A stretch of DNA of 64,000 nt from Asparagopsis taxiformis (GCA_030407315.1 JALQPE010002619.1:1-64000); one strand, 5' to 3'. Shown: positions 32,532 to 42,973, counted from the first letter of the stretch. Notes: generated by a model not told the origin, from the sequence alone. Translations and numbers: made by a program.

Positions 32532-34462
32532 CCGGAGCGCAGCCAACTAATGTGTGTGTGTGTGAATGAGCGAGCGAGCGAGTAGTCGAGCGATTCCATA
32601 GGGGGCGGCGTCACGCACACAAGTAGCAAATGATGATGAGTATCGCAATCGGACAGTGGCGGACGCTCTACTTGTGTCACGGTTGTAGAGCACACACAGG
32701 GTGCACTCCACTCGTCACGTGATTGTCTGATCAACAGAAGCAACTAATTCTGGACATGACGGTTACACACACCTTCACGGTGATGCGATGTGTGCGCGAT
32801 CGTAACAGCACTAACGGTTGGATGCTGCAGATGCTTCCATGACGCGACGAGCGTGAGATCGGTGTCGAACGCACGAATGCTCTCGTGTTTCGATATGTAT
32901 CGCTGCCCAACGGCATGGACTGGCATCGACATGCGATTGACTGGACGTTAATCGAGTGATATTGAGATTGCAGCAAATTTACGAAAAATGCAAACATGTT
33001 TCTCCAGCTCATGTCGTGCGCTCGGCTCTGCTATGCGCCGCTGCAGTCGGGCGGCGCTGTAGGGTAGCGCAGGGTAGTGTAGCGTAGGTCAGGACAGCGT
33101 CGAGCTGAACCGAGTGCAGTTGCACTCTCTGCGCAACTCACGGGTATTGGAGTTTGAACATATACGAGTGCAGTGATTCGCGCAACGTTGAGTTTGTACG
33201 TGTGGAAGCTGCGGCTGGACGTCGAATTGGCGCAGCTCAAGGCGTGTGCTGTCTGCGATAGCAGCTGCGTGCGCAGTGCAGGTGCGAGTGCTCCATTGGT
33301 TGTCGAGCACGCATATTGCAATTGTTTGTGCGGCGCAGTGTACATGCTTGTTGGCAGCGCGCTGGATGGTGTGGCGATCACAATTCGAATTCAGATATCT
33401 GAAGAGAGATTTGCGTGACTTTGTACATGGTATATTGCGCAGCGCGGTGCGGTGCGGCGCTACGGTGGGCTGCGGTACGGGGCGGGGGCGGCGCTCATCT
33501 TCTCTAAACAGTGATCGTCGTTGCCAAGAGGCGGAGTGAATGCATGAATGCCGCTGTTTCAATGGGCGTGCTCGCAACGACGGCGGCTGACACGTGGTTG
33601 CTAGATAAGTGGGATTGATTGGAGATGCGAAGCTAGGTTTGAAGGATAGTGTCGCTTGGCGCAGCGATAAGAGTACACGAAATGTTTGTGTTATCAGGTT
33701 AGCAGCGGTGTATCTAGTCTAGCGAGAATCGATAATGGATCACCGAGTGTGACTGACTGCAAGATGTGATTGGGCAGCGGCGAGGTGTGTGTGAAGGGTA
33801 GTAAGAAACAGCGAGGTGGGTGTGTGGAAGGTGCGAATGGCGTCAAGGGATTGGCACGAGGGAGTTGAGCTCATCTGCGGACAGGGTATGGATGGCATCG
33901 TATGCCCGTTGGGACAGCCCGGGCGGAAGTGATCATGGGGAGCTCGTTTATGTATGTGTGCGGCGGTTGGGATTGGATTGGGCGCGACTGGACGACGAAT
34001 GTGGTCGAAGAATGGGCGCGGCGACTATGGTCAACCTAAGTGGACCAACGCGGTGCGAGTCGAACTAGTTGATGCATGAGGGATGTCAAGGCAAGGGGGC
34101 ATTGAGACGGGCGAAAGGGTGCGTGTGACGCGAGTGGAAGGGGGTGAAGGAATGCATGAATTGAGTGTGTGGGCGGACGAGGATTTGGCAAAACCTAATA
34201 TGGCAGTATATTGCGTGTGCGATGGGCGCGTTCCAGCGTTACGGCGCATACATCATCGGTGCTGATGGCTACGTCACAGACGGTGGAATCAGCGCTGTAA
34301 TCGGCGCCAGCGGCATGTAATGGCTGCATACGCGACAGCTCAGGTTGTATAATTGTGGCGCGACAGCAGCGGCGCGGTGGGCAGCGAGTGCAGCATTTGC
34401 AAAATTGGCTTGCGATGAGCCGCCATTGCGATGCTGTGCGCTGGGCTGCGATGGGAAGCGGT

Positions 34463-34528
34463 GCAATGCAAAGCGATACGATACGATGCAATGCGATGCA
34501 ATATAATGCAATACAATGCAATGGCATG
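34463..34528. repeat. Degenerate period-5 repeat (GCAAT/GATAC)n
   Basis: About thirteen near-copies of a five-base unit (GCAAT, GATAC, GCGAT, ATAAT), diverged but still in phase. Confidence 0.75.
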
Positions 34529-35584
34529 TCCGGTAACGGGTGTAGATTCGAATGTCGTCGTTGTCGCCGTCGTCATCATGCGTGCCAATCGTGCTATGTC
34601 ACGATCGATCGGGGAGTGAATTGCTCGCTGCATCTGGATGGTTGCTTGCAAGAGTGTGTGCAAATTGCGTCAAACATTGTCACATCACACGGGCGACAAT
34701 CGAGCGTCAACATGACAACGACTTGCATCGATGGCGGCATGACACGAGCGAGCACTGAATTGAGGTCGGGGCGGGCGTTACCCGCGCGTGCAAGTCGCAC
34801 ACGACATGACGTAGCGGTGGTTGTGCTGCGGAGCGCAGTGACAGAGACTGCACGAAATCGTAGAGGCAATTAGGGATGTGAGACGGGTTGCACCTTGCAT
34901 TGACAACCCAACGTGCCATACATCGCGTCCCGATCGGGTGCATTGCGCACTTACACGGTCCGCTTACCGCCGGAAAACATGCACGTGATGCCAACTCACC
35001 ATCGGTCGCTTCTTACACCAATTGCGTCAATTCCTCAACGCGGTTCGTACGCGCCGTGCTCGCCGCTTTTGCTTTGCGGAGGCGCTTTTCCCACGTCACG
35101 CTGCTAACATGTCTGCTTGTAGTGGTCGCCTGTCTAGGGTATCAACTCGTCGCGGTGCTCGACAGTAGCCGCGTGCCGGACGCTTTCCGCCTTTGCCACC
35201 CCATCGTGTCTTGGTCTATTCCGTCTTGAACACTCGTCGACTCTGGTCACGCGCCCTCCTGCAACAAAACTCGCTCTAGTGATGTTCCCAATTGATACAG
35301 TACATGTCTTCTTGCTGACTATCCGATAACATTTCCTCCATTGAAGCAACAAACTTTATTTAGACCACATATACAAAATGCTTCAACACAAAACCGCCAA
35401 AATCCATCCAGTTTCCAAACTTTCCATCCAACAATTCACAAATTTTCCCCAACCAATCCACCCACCACATCCAGCAATGACACCCACCCTACAGTATGCT
35501 CCATTCACCGTTCATCCACCGACGGGCGTCGCAACCCACCCCACCCCACCACCACCACCACCACCGACAACAACCGCGTCCAAA

Positions 35585-36709
35585 ATGTCGCCACCAACCC
35601 GCCATCTAGCCAACCCAACGCTGCGACGCGCGATCACACAAGCACTCCAACGTCTCTCAACGCGGCCATCCCCATCCACACGCGCCTACGCGTCACTCCA
35701 GCCCGAACGCCGCACCAGCACCCGCCCTGGCTCTGACCCCAACCCCGACACCGACACGGACCCGGCAGCCAAGCCCGACGCGTCGGGGGTCGAAACAGCG
35801 CCGTCCGCAGATGCCACGGCACCAGACGCGTCGGAAAAGCCCGGCGCAATAGGCGGCTTCATGCGCGGCCTTATGGGCGGCCAATCCGTCGCCATGGAGG
35901 ACGCCTTCATCGCCGAGGCCAAACAACAGGGTGTGCCGCTTCCGCCGCCACCACCCGCAGATCTCGTGCCCGTGAAGCGTCGCAAGCGTCGCGAACAGCA
36001 CGCCCAATCGCACTCGATTCGCGACCGTATCTTTGCGCGCTTCGCCGGCTCCGCCTTCATGCAGGGCGCCGTCAATGCCAAGGAGCGCATCGCGGAGACC
36101 ATTGACGAGTCGGATAACCCCGTCGTGAACATGTTTCGTAACATTTACGATCGGCTGTTTGCGGAGAATGAAATGGCGATGGTTGTGCGCGAGATTCGTG
36201 AGGAGGACCCTGCGTTTCGTATATCCCAGTTTCTTGCCCTGGTGGAACAACAGCTCATCCCGACCATTCTCGACGCGTATTTGTCCGGAGATCGGGACGC
36301 GCTGCAGAGAGAGTGCACGCAGGACGCGTACGCGATGCTTAATGCGTCGATTCGAGAGCGCGATGCGGAGGGGATTGTTATGGACACCAATATTTTGGAT
36401 GTCAGTGATGTGGAGCTGATGGCGGGTCGCGTGCTGGAGGACGCTCCCGTGTTGATTGTTAGCTTTAATACGCAGCAGATTAACTGTTTGAGAGATAGGG
36501 CAGGTAAGGTTGTCGAGGGGAGTGAGGACGATATTCGCGCCGTGTATTATGCCTGGGCGTTTGTGAAACAAGTCGAATTTGAGGATGTGCATCCGACCGG
36601 CGGTGCGTTGAATGATGGCGAGAGTGGCCAACAGCAGAGCAAGGACGCTGGTGTGAAGCAATGGAAATTGATGGAAATGGTCATTCGAGGCGCTCATAGT
36701 ACCATTTAA
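35585..36709 (+). CDS. TIM44: TIM44, mitochondrial inner membrane import motor subunit
   Basis: TIM44 ties mitochondrial Hsp70 to the TIM23 channel on the matrix side of the inner membrane. The open frame starts at 35378, but the Met at 35585 (MSPPTRHL) is the likely start. It opens an Arg/Ser/Thr-rich, acid-free presequence, and the 69 codons before it are a Pro/Thr/His-rich leader. That gives 374 residues, shorter than yeast (431). The C-terminal Tim44 domain is clear: REIREEDPAFRISQF, VEQQLIPTILDAYLSGD, then VLIVSFNTQQINCLRD and DDIRAVYYAWAFVKQ, all hallmark segments. A basic, Pro-containing central linker follows a G-rich segment. It is convergent with RPAC1. Confidence 0.95.
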   Translation: MSPPTRHLANPTLRRAITQALQRLSTRPSPSTRAYASLQPERRTSTRPGSDPNPDTDTDPAAKPDASGVETAPSADATAPDASEKPGAIGGFMRGLMGGQSVAMEDAFIAEAKQQGVPLPPPPPADLVPVKRRKRREQHAQSHSIRDRIFARFAGSAFMQGAVNAKERIAETIDESDNPVVNMFRNIYDRLFAENEMAMVVREIREEDPAFRISQFLALVEQQLIPTILDAYLSGDRDALQRECTQDAYAMLNASIRERDAEGIVMDTNILDVSDVELMAGRVLEDAPVLIVSFNTQQINCLRDRAGKVVEGSEDDIRAVYYAWAFVKQVEFEDVHPTGGALNDGESGQQQSKDAGVKQWKLMEMVIRGAHSTI

Positions 36710-36812
36710 ATGGTTGTTGCGCAGTTTTGTATACACAAGTGATATACGGTGTCTATCATGACATTTGTTTAGATATTTTACATGTGTTTGCCAGTGCCAA
36801 TTGTAGATACAT

Positions 36813-37964
36813 CTATCGGCCTCCGATAACATCGACATCCATAATATCACTATCTGAATCCTCCTCTTCGATACCACTCGCAGCAGCTGTCTGCGTCGCA
36901 CCAAAGTTCTTCTGTCCGAGCGCCTTGTCAAGCCCGACCAGAACCGTGTCACATTTCGTCATCAGAACATCAAGCGCTTCCTTGACAATACTACTCGCCG
37001 GCATGCCACCCGCGCTCTCGACATTAAAGATAAAATGGTCGCGCTTCCTCGTCAATTCCACCTTTTCCTCCCACTGCGGCTCCCGAATGCACTCCCTGCA
37101 CATGGTACACTGACGCGGTCGCGCCACAACAGCGATATCATCCTCGATATCAAACACCTTTGCCGGACACAGATCAACTAGTTGCTGCGCTTCACTGGCA
37201 ACAACCCTGGATTTCAACGCGACCTCCGGTAGCATTCGATAACTAGCCGTGGCAACCGGCGACCATTTGGCATGCTCCTGTCCGATATTCTTCGTCGCAT
37301 CCATCTCCACGTGAATCTGCTGCCCCGGTCGTAGCTTGTTGATCAAAATGTCGTGGTGCACCGCCCGCGGCGGCTCGTCGCCCAGCAAGTGCGTCTGGTC
37401 GCCGTCCGGAAACGGCACGTATTCAATGGCGCCGCTGTAGACTTTGGACCCGGTGTACAGCACTTCGTCCGGCGCACTGCCGTCTCGTGGGGCTGATTTG
37501 TTGTATTCGCACGACGCTTGCAGTCTGAATTTCACCGTGTTGTCCGCTTTGACTGGGTCGCCCTTTTTCCAGATTGCAAACTTCTTCGCGTCCACTTTCA
37601 ACGGAATTAGTCCCAGACGGTGCGCGAGCATCTCGTCGTGCATGATGGATGTGTTGTTGTGTATGAACACATTTTCAATGGCGATGGTCGGCACTTCGGA
37701 CAGTAGGATGCGTCTTAGTGCGTTGGCAATTGGGGCATCCACGCCGACGAGGTCGAATGCAACCTCGTCCTCGTCGTTGGAGATTAAATTCATCTTGCAG
37801 TTGTTTCTGAACTTTTCAATGGTCAGACTGTTGTCAAAGCCGAGACTGGCGTATGAACGCGCGCCATACGTGCCGATAGGGTTGTGGATTTTCTTAAAGC
37901 CGATGCCGATCTTTGTTCGCGCCTTTTCGATGTGGTCTGGTAAGGTGTTTCCCTGGTTCTGCAT
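36813..37964 (-). CDS. RPAC1: RNA polymerases I and III subunit RPAC1 (AC40)
   Basis: A 383-residue, alpha-like subunit shared by RNA polymerases I and III, which pairs with AC19 to start enzyme assembly in the nucleus. Seen: the alpha motif FDLVGVDAPIANALRRILLS followed by EVPTIAIENVFIHNNTS and LAHRLGLIPLKVD, all close to the family consensus. The middle insert has Cys residues in RQCTMCREC (C-x2-C-x2-C), matching the zinc-loop region of AC40, and the C-terminal part is HFIFNVESAGGMPASSIV. Length matches AC40 (about 335-345) with a modest extension. The acidic end (EEEDSDSDIMDVD) is a divergent tail. Confidence 0.96.
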   Translation of the reverse strand: MQNQGNTLPDHIEKARTKIGIGFKKIHNPIGTYGARSYASLGFDNSLTIEKFRNNCKMNLISNDEDEVAFDLVGVDAPIANALRRILLSEVPTIAIENVFIHNNTSIMHDEMLAHRLGLIPLKVDAKKFAIWKKGDPVKADNTVKFRLQASCEYNKSAPRDGSAPDEVLYTGSKVYSGAIEYVPFPDGDQTHLLGDEPPRAVHHDILINKLRPGQQIHVEMDATKNIGQEHAKWSPVATASYRMLPEVALKSRVVASEAQQLVDLCPAKVFDIEDDIAVVARPRQCTMCRECIREPQWEEKVELTRKRDHFIFNVESAGGMPASSIVKEALDVLMTKCDTVLVGLDKALGQKNFGATQTAAASGIEEEDSDSDIMDVDVIGGR

Positions 37965-38432
37965 TGTGCGCGTTGCGAGTCAGTTTTGTCTTCAGCAAAG
38001 TGCAGCTCTGAGGGTCTACCTGCTACGACGCGAAGAGGTTGCGCAAAATTTCTTGATAGTCAGCACCGAGGAAGACGTGGTCGCGTCGACGGTCACTACA
38101 GATCAAAGCGTGACTATTAAATGGCAAATCATGACCGGAATTTGACAAATTTCGAAGATTTGGCCAGCAGCCGGTCACGATTTGTCACAAATTGGAGAGC
38201 GACGTGACGCAGCGTCGTGCCACACAAACACGGTACAGCCGTGTTTCTATCTTGAAGAGTTTCTTGTTTCTGCCAATTGCTTGCCTATCAATCCTTTATA
38301 GACACCTCACCAGGAAATACTTACTAGTCAACAGGTTGACAAAGTCTCGTCTAATCTTCACGCAGATTATGCCGCTCTATGTAAATCCGCCTAGGACCTA
38401 CAAGGTGAAAAGGCAGTCCACATGCACCGATT
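37965..38432. other. Intergenic, no gene seen
   Basis: RPAC1 upstream region and 3' flank of the four-repeat gene. No supported coding frame. Confidence 0.4.
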
Positions 38433-39929
38433 CTACTCGGTTGACTTGCCAAGATCACTCTTGCTACGACTGAACGGTCCATGTCTCTTCATCGAAAGAC
38501 CAATCATCTCGGACACCCTATAAAACCCACCAAACTTACTCACCGCGTACGACAAATCATTGCGACCAAACTTGCGCAATTGCCTCTCGGACGGCATACG
38601 CTGCGACCTGGCGAGGTCCGGAAAATACGCCATAGTGAAAGACAATATCTCCATCTTCAGCCTCTTTTCATCCCACGTAACAGGAGCGCCCTGGTCCTTT
38701 GTATTCCGCGCCACCAAGCCGCACCGTTTCGCAACGGCAGGAAAACCGCCATGAGTCACAATAGCATTCGCCACCGCGCTCTCCCCCTTTGAGCAAAGTT
38801 CATCCCTCGTCGGCATTCTCCCTTTGCAATGCTGGTTCGAAAACTCCAAAATTGTTTCCTTCACAACTCGAAAATCATTCCAATGCGAGATCTTCTTCGG
38901 CGCACGACGACACTTGAGCCCCATATCGCTGGCAATTCTTCGCAAACCTCCATGACGCTGAGCAGCATTCACCAGATCTGCGCGACCAAACGATCGAAAC
39001 TGCTTCTGCGTCGGCATGATACCTCGCGCACCATACTCATCAATAAAGGCACCAATTTCGGTCTGCACACGCTGCACATCATCCCAGTACGCCTTAGGTC
39101 TTCTGGGGATTTTCGATCTAGTCTGCCGCGACTTGGCGCCGTCAGGCACGGCTGCATCAGTCGCGACTGCACGGCGCGTCTTTCCACCGCGGCCCCAATG
39201 CAGCGCCTCTGCGACTTTCTTGACGCCGCCATGCTTGCTGATGGCGGCGACAAGGTCGCCGCGTCCGAGGGCGTTGATCTCCGACAGACGCGGGACAATC
39301 TTCTTCCCGCCGCGTCCGAGCTGTGCGTTGACGGCTACAAGCTCGCGCTCGACGTTGGCCAGGTCGTTCCAGAAGCCGTGGGGTCTTCGTCGCGGCTTGC
39401 GATCGACGTGCGGCACGACGCGCGGCAGCGTGTCCAGGAAGGACAGCGAGGCCATTTTGTCGTCGATGAAGCGCGGCGTCGCGGGCGCATTGGCCAGCGA
39501 TGCGAGCAGATCAAGCGGCGGGGAGATTTGCGCGCGCTCGACGCGTCGTGTGGACGGAGGCGCTGAGGGGGTACGGGCGCGTTTCGGCGTGTGTAGTGGC
39601 GGACGCGTTGCTCGGGAGGTGGAGTTGTTGCGCGATGGAGGCGTGCCGCGCGCCATTGATGGGAGCGTTCGTTGGGGACGGAGCGCGCCTGGCGGCGCGA
39701 GTACAAAGCCCGTCCGCATTGGGAAGGGTTGCATGACGGGCGCGACGGCTTGCGACGGGGGCACGGGTGCGGTTGGCGGACGGGGTCGGCTCAAAGGGTA
39801 CGCGTGATATGAGGGCTGTGGATGATTGGTTTGGTACGGGTCGACAGATCTCCCAAGCAGGAAAAATATCGGCGAGAACTTGAAATTTGGGAATAATTTT
39901 GAAGCTGGTATTCGACCAATCAGGTCCAC
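38433..39929 (-). CDS. Protein with four copies of a 60-65-residue W...MP...GRxDL...HGG module
   Basis: A 498-residue protein of unknown role. Four tandem modules lie at about 183-246, 278-338, 346-406 and 416-478. Each starts with an aromatic/Trp-Asp pair (FWNDL, YWDDV, HWNDF, TWDEK), has a helix with V..E/I, then MP or VP, then (L/F)...G(R)xDL..A, then a Gly-Gly (HGG or FGG) and ends with (V/I)A..L/GL. Copy 3 has GESAVANA in place of GRxDL. The N-terminal 170 residues are Pro/Ser/Arg-rich and may be disordered or a leader. Similar single modules occur, as far as I recall, in plant and algal plastid proteins, but I cannot name the family. A Met at residue 71 is an alternative start. Confidence 0.75.
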   Translation of the reverse strand: MDLIGRIPASKLFPNFKFSPIFFLLGRSVDPYQTNHPQPSYHAYPLSRPRPPTAPVPPSQAVAPVMQPFPMRTGFVLAPPGALRPQRTLPSMARGTPPSRNNSTSRATRPPLHTPKRARTPSAPPSTRRVERAQISPPLDLLASLANAPATPRFIDDKMASLSFLDTLPRVVPHVDRKPRRRPHGFWNDLANVERELVAVNAQLGRGGKKIVPRLSEINALGRGDLVAAISKHGGVKKVAEALHWGRGGKTRRAVATDAAVPDGAKSRQTRSKIPRRPKAYWDDVQRVQTEIGAFIDEYGARGIMPTQKQFRSFGRADLVNAAQRHGGLRRIASDMGLKCRRAPKKISHWNDFRVVKETILEFSNQHCKGRMPTRDELCSKGESAVANAIVTHGGFPAVAKRCGLVARNTKDQGAPVTWDEKRLKMEILSFTMAYFPDLARSQRMPSERQLRKFGRNDLSYAVSKFGGFYRVSEMIGLSMKRHGPFSRSKSDLGKSTE

Positions 39930-40015
39930 TCATCTGTGCTGCTGCAAAGCGGACCAGACGCGGATCTAGAAACGCGCGTTACTTACAGTTGCGTAATTTC
40001 ATTGCTGGAATGGAT

Positions 40016-41230
40016 TTAATTGATGCGTTCAAATTTTGTCCAATTGCTGCCGTCACTCTCGGCCAGACCAATGCAACTTGCGGTCATTCCATCTTCTCCC
40101 TTTGCTCGACCTACATAGTACAATCGTACGCTGCCATCATCCAGGACAACAGCGTTCGGATGTGACACACATGCCTCATCCCACGCACCAGCTTCCCCGA
40201 CGTCCAGTACCAATCGTAACGGCCCCCAATTTCTGCAGTCTGTCGATTCGCACATAGCTATCCGATGCGTCGAACGCCCGTCAACAACCTCCACAAACAT
40301 CACAAACCCGCCCTCCTTCCTCTGCACCACATTGCACCTACAAACCCCCTTCTCATCAATCAGCCCCGAACCACTACCAGACCCCTTCAACACCGGACCC
40401 TCTCTCTTTCTAAACAAAAACCCATCAGCCGACACAGCGCATCCCACCATAAACTCGCCCACCTCCAAATTATACGTATAATAATGCATCACATACTTAT
40501 CACTCACGGCCGAACCAACAGGCCGAACAACCGTCGGCGACGCGACAAACAGCTCATCAAACTCGCCCTTTTCCCCGACATCAACCACGGCGCCCGACGG
40601 AAAATCGCCCTCAATCCTCGTGAAATACTCGCCGTCCTTACTGAGCGCCACTCCGATGCGCGTGCGCAAACCGGGTGCCTGCACAAGCGCGCCGCCGTTG
40701 GGCATGGGGACGTCGAGGACCTCCTTGTCCCCCCCGGAATAGTACATGAAATACACGCCTGAATCGGCGCGAACGCGTTCATTACTATCGATAGCGACGT
40801 CGCCGACGGCGAGATGCGTCGTATCGAACCACCACCAATCCTCCGCATTGGGCGTGAGAACAGCGCCTTGATGCGGGCCCTGCACGCGCTGCCAATCGAT
40901 ACCGTCATCGGATAACGCGAGGCCGGTCGAGCCGGATATGGATCCCGGCGGTGTTGACGCGGCGCCCGTCCAGTCTTTTGCACGTCCGGTGTACCACATC
41001 ACGTAGCGCGACCCGTCGTCCGACAGATAGCGCTGCACGACCGGGCTTGAAATGTGCGCCGAGTCCCACGCGGGCGCGGCGGCCGGCGAGAAGATTGGAC
41101 GCGCATGGGTGCGGGCTGCGGAGGCGGGGGCAGAGGCGGATGGGGTCCGGGTGCAGTGTCTGTAATTGGTGTGTGTGTGCCGTTTGGGCGCCGAGAGTGG
41201 GAGTGGCGCCGAGAAGGCGAGACGGGTCAT
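40016..41230 (-). CDS. Five-bladed beta-propeller protein, GH43/GH32-like, probably plastid
   Basis: A 404-residue protein with the repeats of the arabinanase/levansucrase/invertase fold: GSRYVMWYTGR, GVYFMYYSGGDK, DKYVMHYYTYN and GSVRLYYVGRAK, each followed by a G.A.S.DG.F/W segment (LALSDDGIDW, VALSKDGEYF, CAVSADGFLF). I see no secure set of glycosidase acids, so enzymatic activity is uncertain. The open frame begins at 41290, but the Met at 41230 (MTRLAFSAPLPLS) matches the Phe-containing plastid leaders elsewhere in this window and is preferred. Relatives are annotated in plants and algae only as glycosyl hydrolase-like. It lies 86 bases from the next gene on the same strand. Confidence 0.75.
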   Translation of the reverse strand: MTRLAFSAPLPLSAPKRHTHTNYRHCTRTPSASAPASAARTHARPIFSPAAAPAWDSAHISSPVVQRYLSDDGSRYVMWYTGRAKDWTGAASTPPGSISGSTGLALSDDGIDWQRVQGPHQGAVLTPNAEDWWWFDTTHLAVGDVAIDSNERVRADSGVYFMYYSGGDKEVLDVPMPNGGALVQAPGLRTRIGVALSKDGEYFTRIEGDFPSGAVVDVGEKGEFDELFVASPTVVRPVGSAVSDKYVMHYYTYNLEVGEFMVGCAVSADGFLFRKREGPVLKGSGSGSGLIDEKGVCRCNVVQRKEGGFVMFVEVVDGRSTHRIAMCESTDCRNWGPLRLVLDVGEAGAWDEACVSHPNAVVLDDGSVRLYYVGRAKGEDGMTASCIGLAESDGSNWTKFERIN

Positions 41231-41701
41231 GGTGGGGAGGGAGCACAGAGGTACGGGAGATGAATGGCGGGGAGATGCAGATGTGTACAATTGGATTTAT
41301 TTTAGCTGGTCATGTCGATCGAGAAGGGGGATCAAAGTGTTGTTGTGTGTACCTCCTCGGAGTTTTAATGAAATTTCAATGGCGTCATGTGTAAGCCAAT
41401 GGTGAAGTTTGATCAACAATGTGCGTGAAATATCTTGCGAAAAGTACACGTGGACCAAGACACTATCGAAACGTGGCGTTGTACCATTGGACAACATCCG
41501 AGTCTCAGCGTAACGGCATAAAAATTATTCGTTTTCTGCTTTGTTGCATGACTCCAGCAATAGCTTGCCATCAACGTACCCTATGTCCACTCTCATACAA
41601 ACGCTCAACATTTCGAGTCTTCCAACTCTCTCCCACCCGTCTGTCCCGTTGCGCCCCGCCCCGCCCGTCCGCCCTCAACCAACCTTCCGCCCCCTGTAAC
41701 C
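41231..41701. promoter_or_regulatory. Divergent promoter region, propeller gene and RAD23
   Basis: About 470 bases between two divergent starts. It contains CCATTGG (CCAAT-like) at about 41485-41491 and an ATTGG (as CCAAT) near 41396. The RAD23 side ends in a pyrimidine-rich leader. Confidence 0.4.
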
Positions 41702-42973
41702 ATGTCAATCGAGGTCACTTTCCGCACGCTCAAGGGCGGCACATTCAAGCTTCCCGCGCAGCCGACCGACACCATTCTCGACATCAAAAAGAAGGTGGCC
41801 GCCGAGCAAAGTGTAGAAGACTATGGTGCATATCGCCTAATCTACAAAGGAAAAATCCTTGCAGACGATGCCACAGTATCCGCAGCTGGAATTTCCAGCA
41901 CCGGATTCATCGTCGTAATGCCCCCGAAGAAGAAAGTCGCGCCCAAACCAGTCCCCAAACCAGTCGAGCAACCTATCAAGCCACACTCCCCATCGCCCGC
42001 CCCAGCCCCAGCCCCAACAGACCCTCCCGCCGAATCCTCAGCACCCGCACCACCGCCAGCAACAGCACCCGCCCAGCCCGCCGCCCCCTCCGCCGCTGCC
42101 GCCACAGCTGCAGCTCCTCCAGACCCCTCCAATTTGCTCGTCACCGGCGAGACGTACGAGCAGTCGGTCAAGCAGATCTCCGCAATGGGCTTTCCGGAAG
42201 ACGAGGTGAAGAAGGCATTGCAGGCTGCATTTAATAACCCTGATCGCGCTGTGGAATTTCTCGTAAATGGAATGCCCGAAATGCCACCAGTGCCACCTGC
42301 ATCCGCATCGACACCAGCACCGCCAAATTCAATGGACCAAGCACCAGCATCTCAGCCATCGACAACGCCGCGTTCCACGCAGACTGCCGCCGTGCCCGGA
42401 ACGCCCTTCAACATGTTTGAGACCCCTGCCGCCGGCGCGGATGATGCCGCTGCAGGTAGAGGCAGTCTGGATTTTCTGAGATCGATTCCGCAGTTTAATA
42501 ATATGCGTCGTCTCATTCGTGCAAATCCTAGCGTGCTGCAGCAAATGTTGCAGCAATTAGAACAGTCCAATCCCGATTTGCTGCAGATTATTGACGCCAA
42601 TCAGGCAGAATTTACCCGCTTGATCAATGAGCCCATTGCCGAGGGCGAATCGGCCGGTGATGATGTCGTCGAGCAAATTGCACAGGGGATGGCCGGTGCT
42701 GGAGAAATGGGAACGGTGCAACGCGGCAACGAGCTTTACGTTACACCAGAAGACCATGAAAAAATCAATCGCCTCACCGAATTGGCCGCAACCATCGGGC
42801 TTCAGCAAGCACATGTTCTACAAACGTGGGTTGCTTGCAATGGCGACGAAACGCTCGCAGCCAATTACCTTGTAGATCATGCTGAGGAGTTGCGCGCCGA
42901 TTTGCTGGAAGAAGAGGATGCTTCAAACCAACAAGAGAGGCCGGGCGCTGGCGATGGCGGCCCTCCTGTGTGA
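41702..42973 (+). CDS. RAD23: RAD23 ubiquitin receptor / nucleotide excision repair protein
   Basis: A 423-residue, single-exon protein with the full RAD23 layout. A ubiquitin-like domain spans 1-76 (starting MSIEVTFRTLKGGTF, with LIYKGKIL). An Ala/Pro-rich linker follows, then UBA1 at about 152-190 (AMGFPEDEVKKALQAAFNN), the STI1/XPC-binding segment at about 255-310 (LDFLRSIPQFNNMRRLIRA) and UBA2 at about 350-393 (ending DETLAANYLVDH). RAD23 carries ubiquitinated proteins to the proteasome and stabilises the XPC/Rad4 damage sensor. UBA2 is slightly altered: the usual GF loop reads ATIGLQQA. Confidence 0.97.
   Translation: MSIEVTFRTLKGGTFKLPAQPTDTILDIKKKVAAEQSVEDYGAYRLIYKGKILADDATVSAAGISSTGFIVVMPPKKKVAPKPVPKPVEQPIKPHSPSPAPAPAPTDPPAESSAPAPPPATAPAQPAAPSAAAATAAAPPDPSNLLVTGETYEQSVKQISAMGFPEDEVKKALQAAFNNPDRAVEFLVNGMPEMPPVPPASASTPAPPNSMDQAPASQPSTTPRSTQTAAVPGTPFNMFETPAAGADDAAAGRGSLDFLRSIPQFNNMRRLIRANPSVLQQMLQQLEQSNPDLLQIIDANQAEFTRLINEPIAEGESAGDDVVEQIAQGMAGAGEMGTVQRGNELYVTPEDHEKINRLTELAATIGLQQAHVLQTWVACNGDETLAANYLVDHAEELRADLLEEEDASNQQERPGAGDGGPPV

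Larger units (their letters stand above)
29250..35584. other. Gene desert right of the bZIP gene, simple-repeat rich
   Basis: About 6.3 kb without a supportable gene; the open frames are low-complexity. The left part (about 29.86-31.1 kb) is strongly C-rich on the plus strand and the right part (about 33.6-34.9 kb) is strongly G-rich. Repeats include CTCA, CGCT/CGCC, GCCAT and GCAAT units. The stretch 31.5-32.2 kb has less biased composition and could hide a diverged gene, but no family could be recognised. The last 200 bases are C/A-rich leader of the TIM44 gene. Confidence 0.55.

Noticed and set aside
38310..38325. U1 snRNA-like ATACTTAC string
   Set aside because: The match stops after eight bases and no U1 stem-loops follow.
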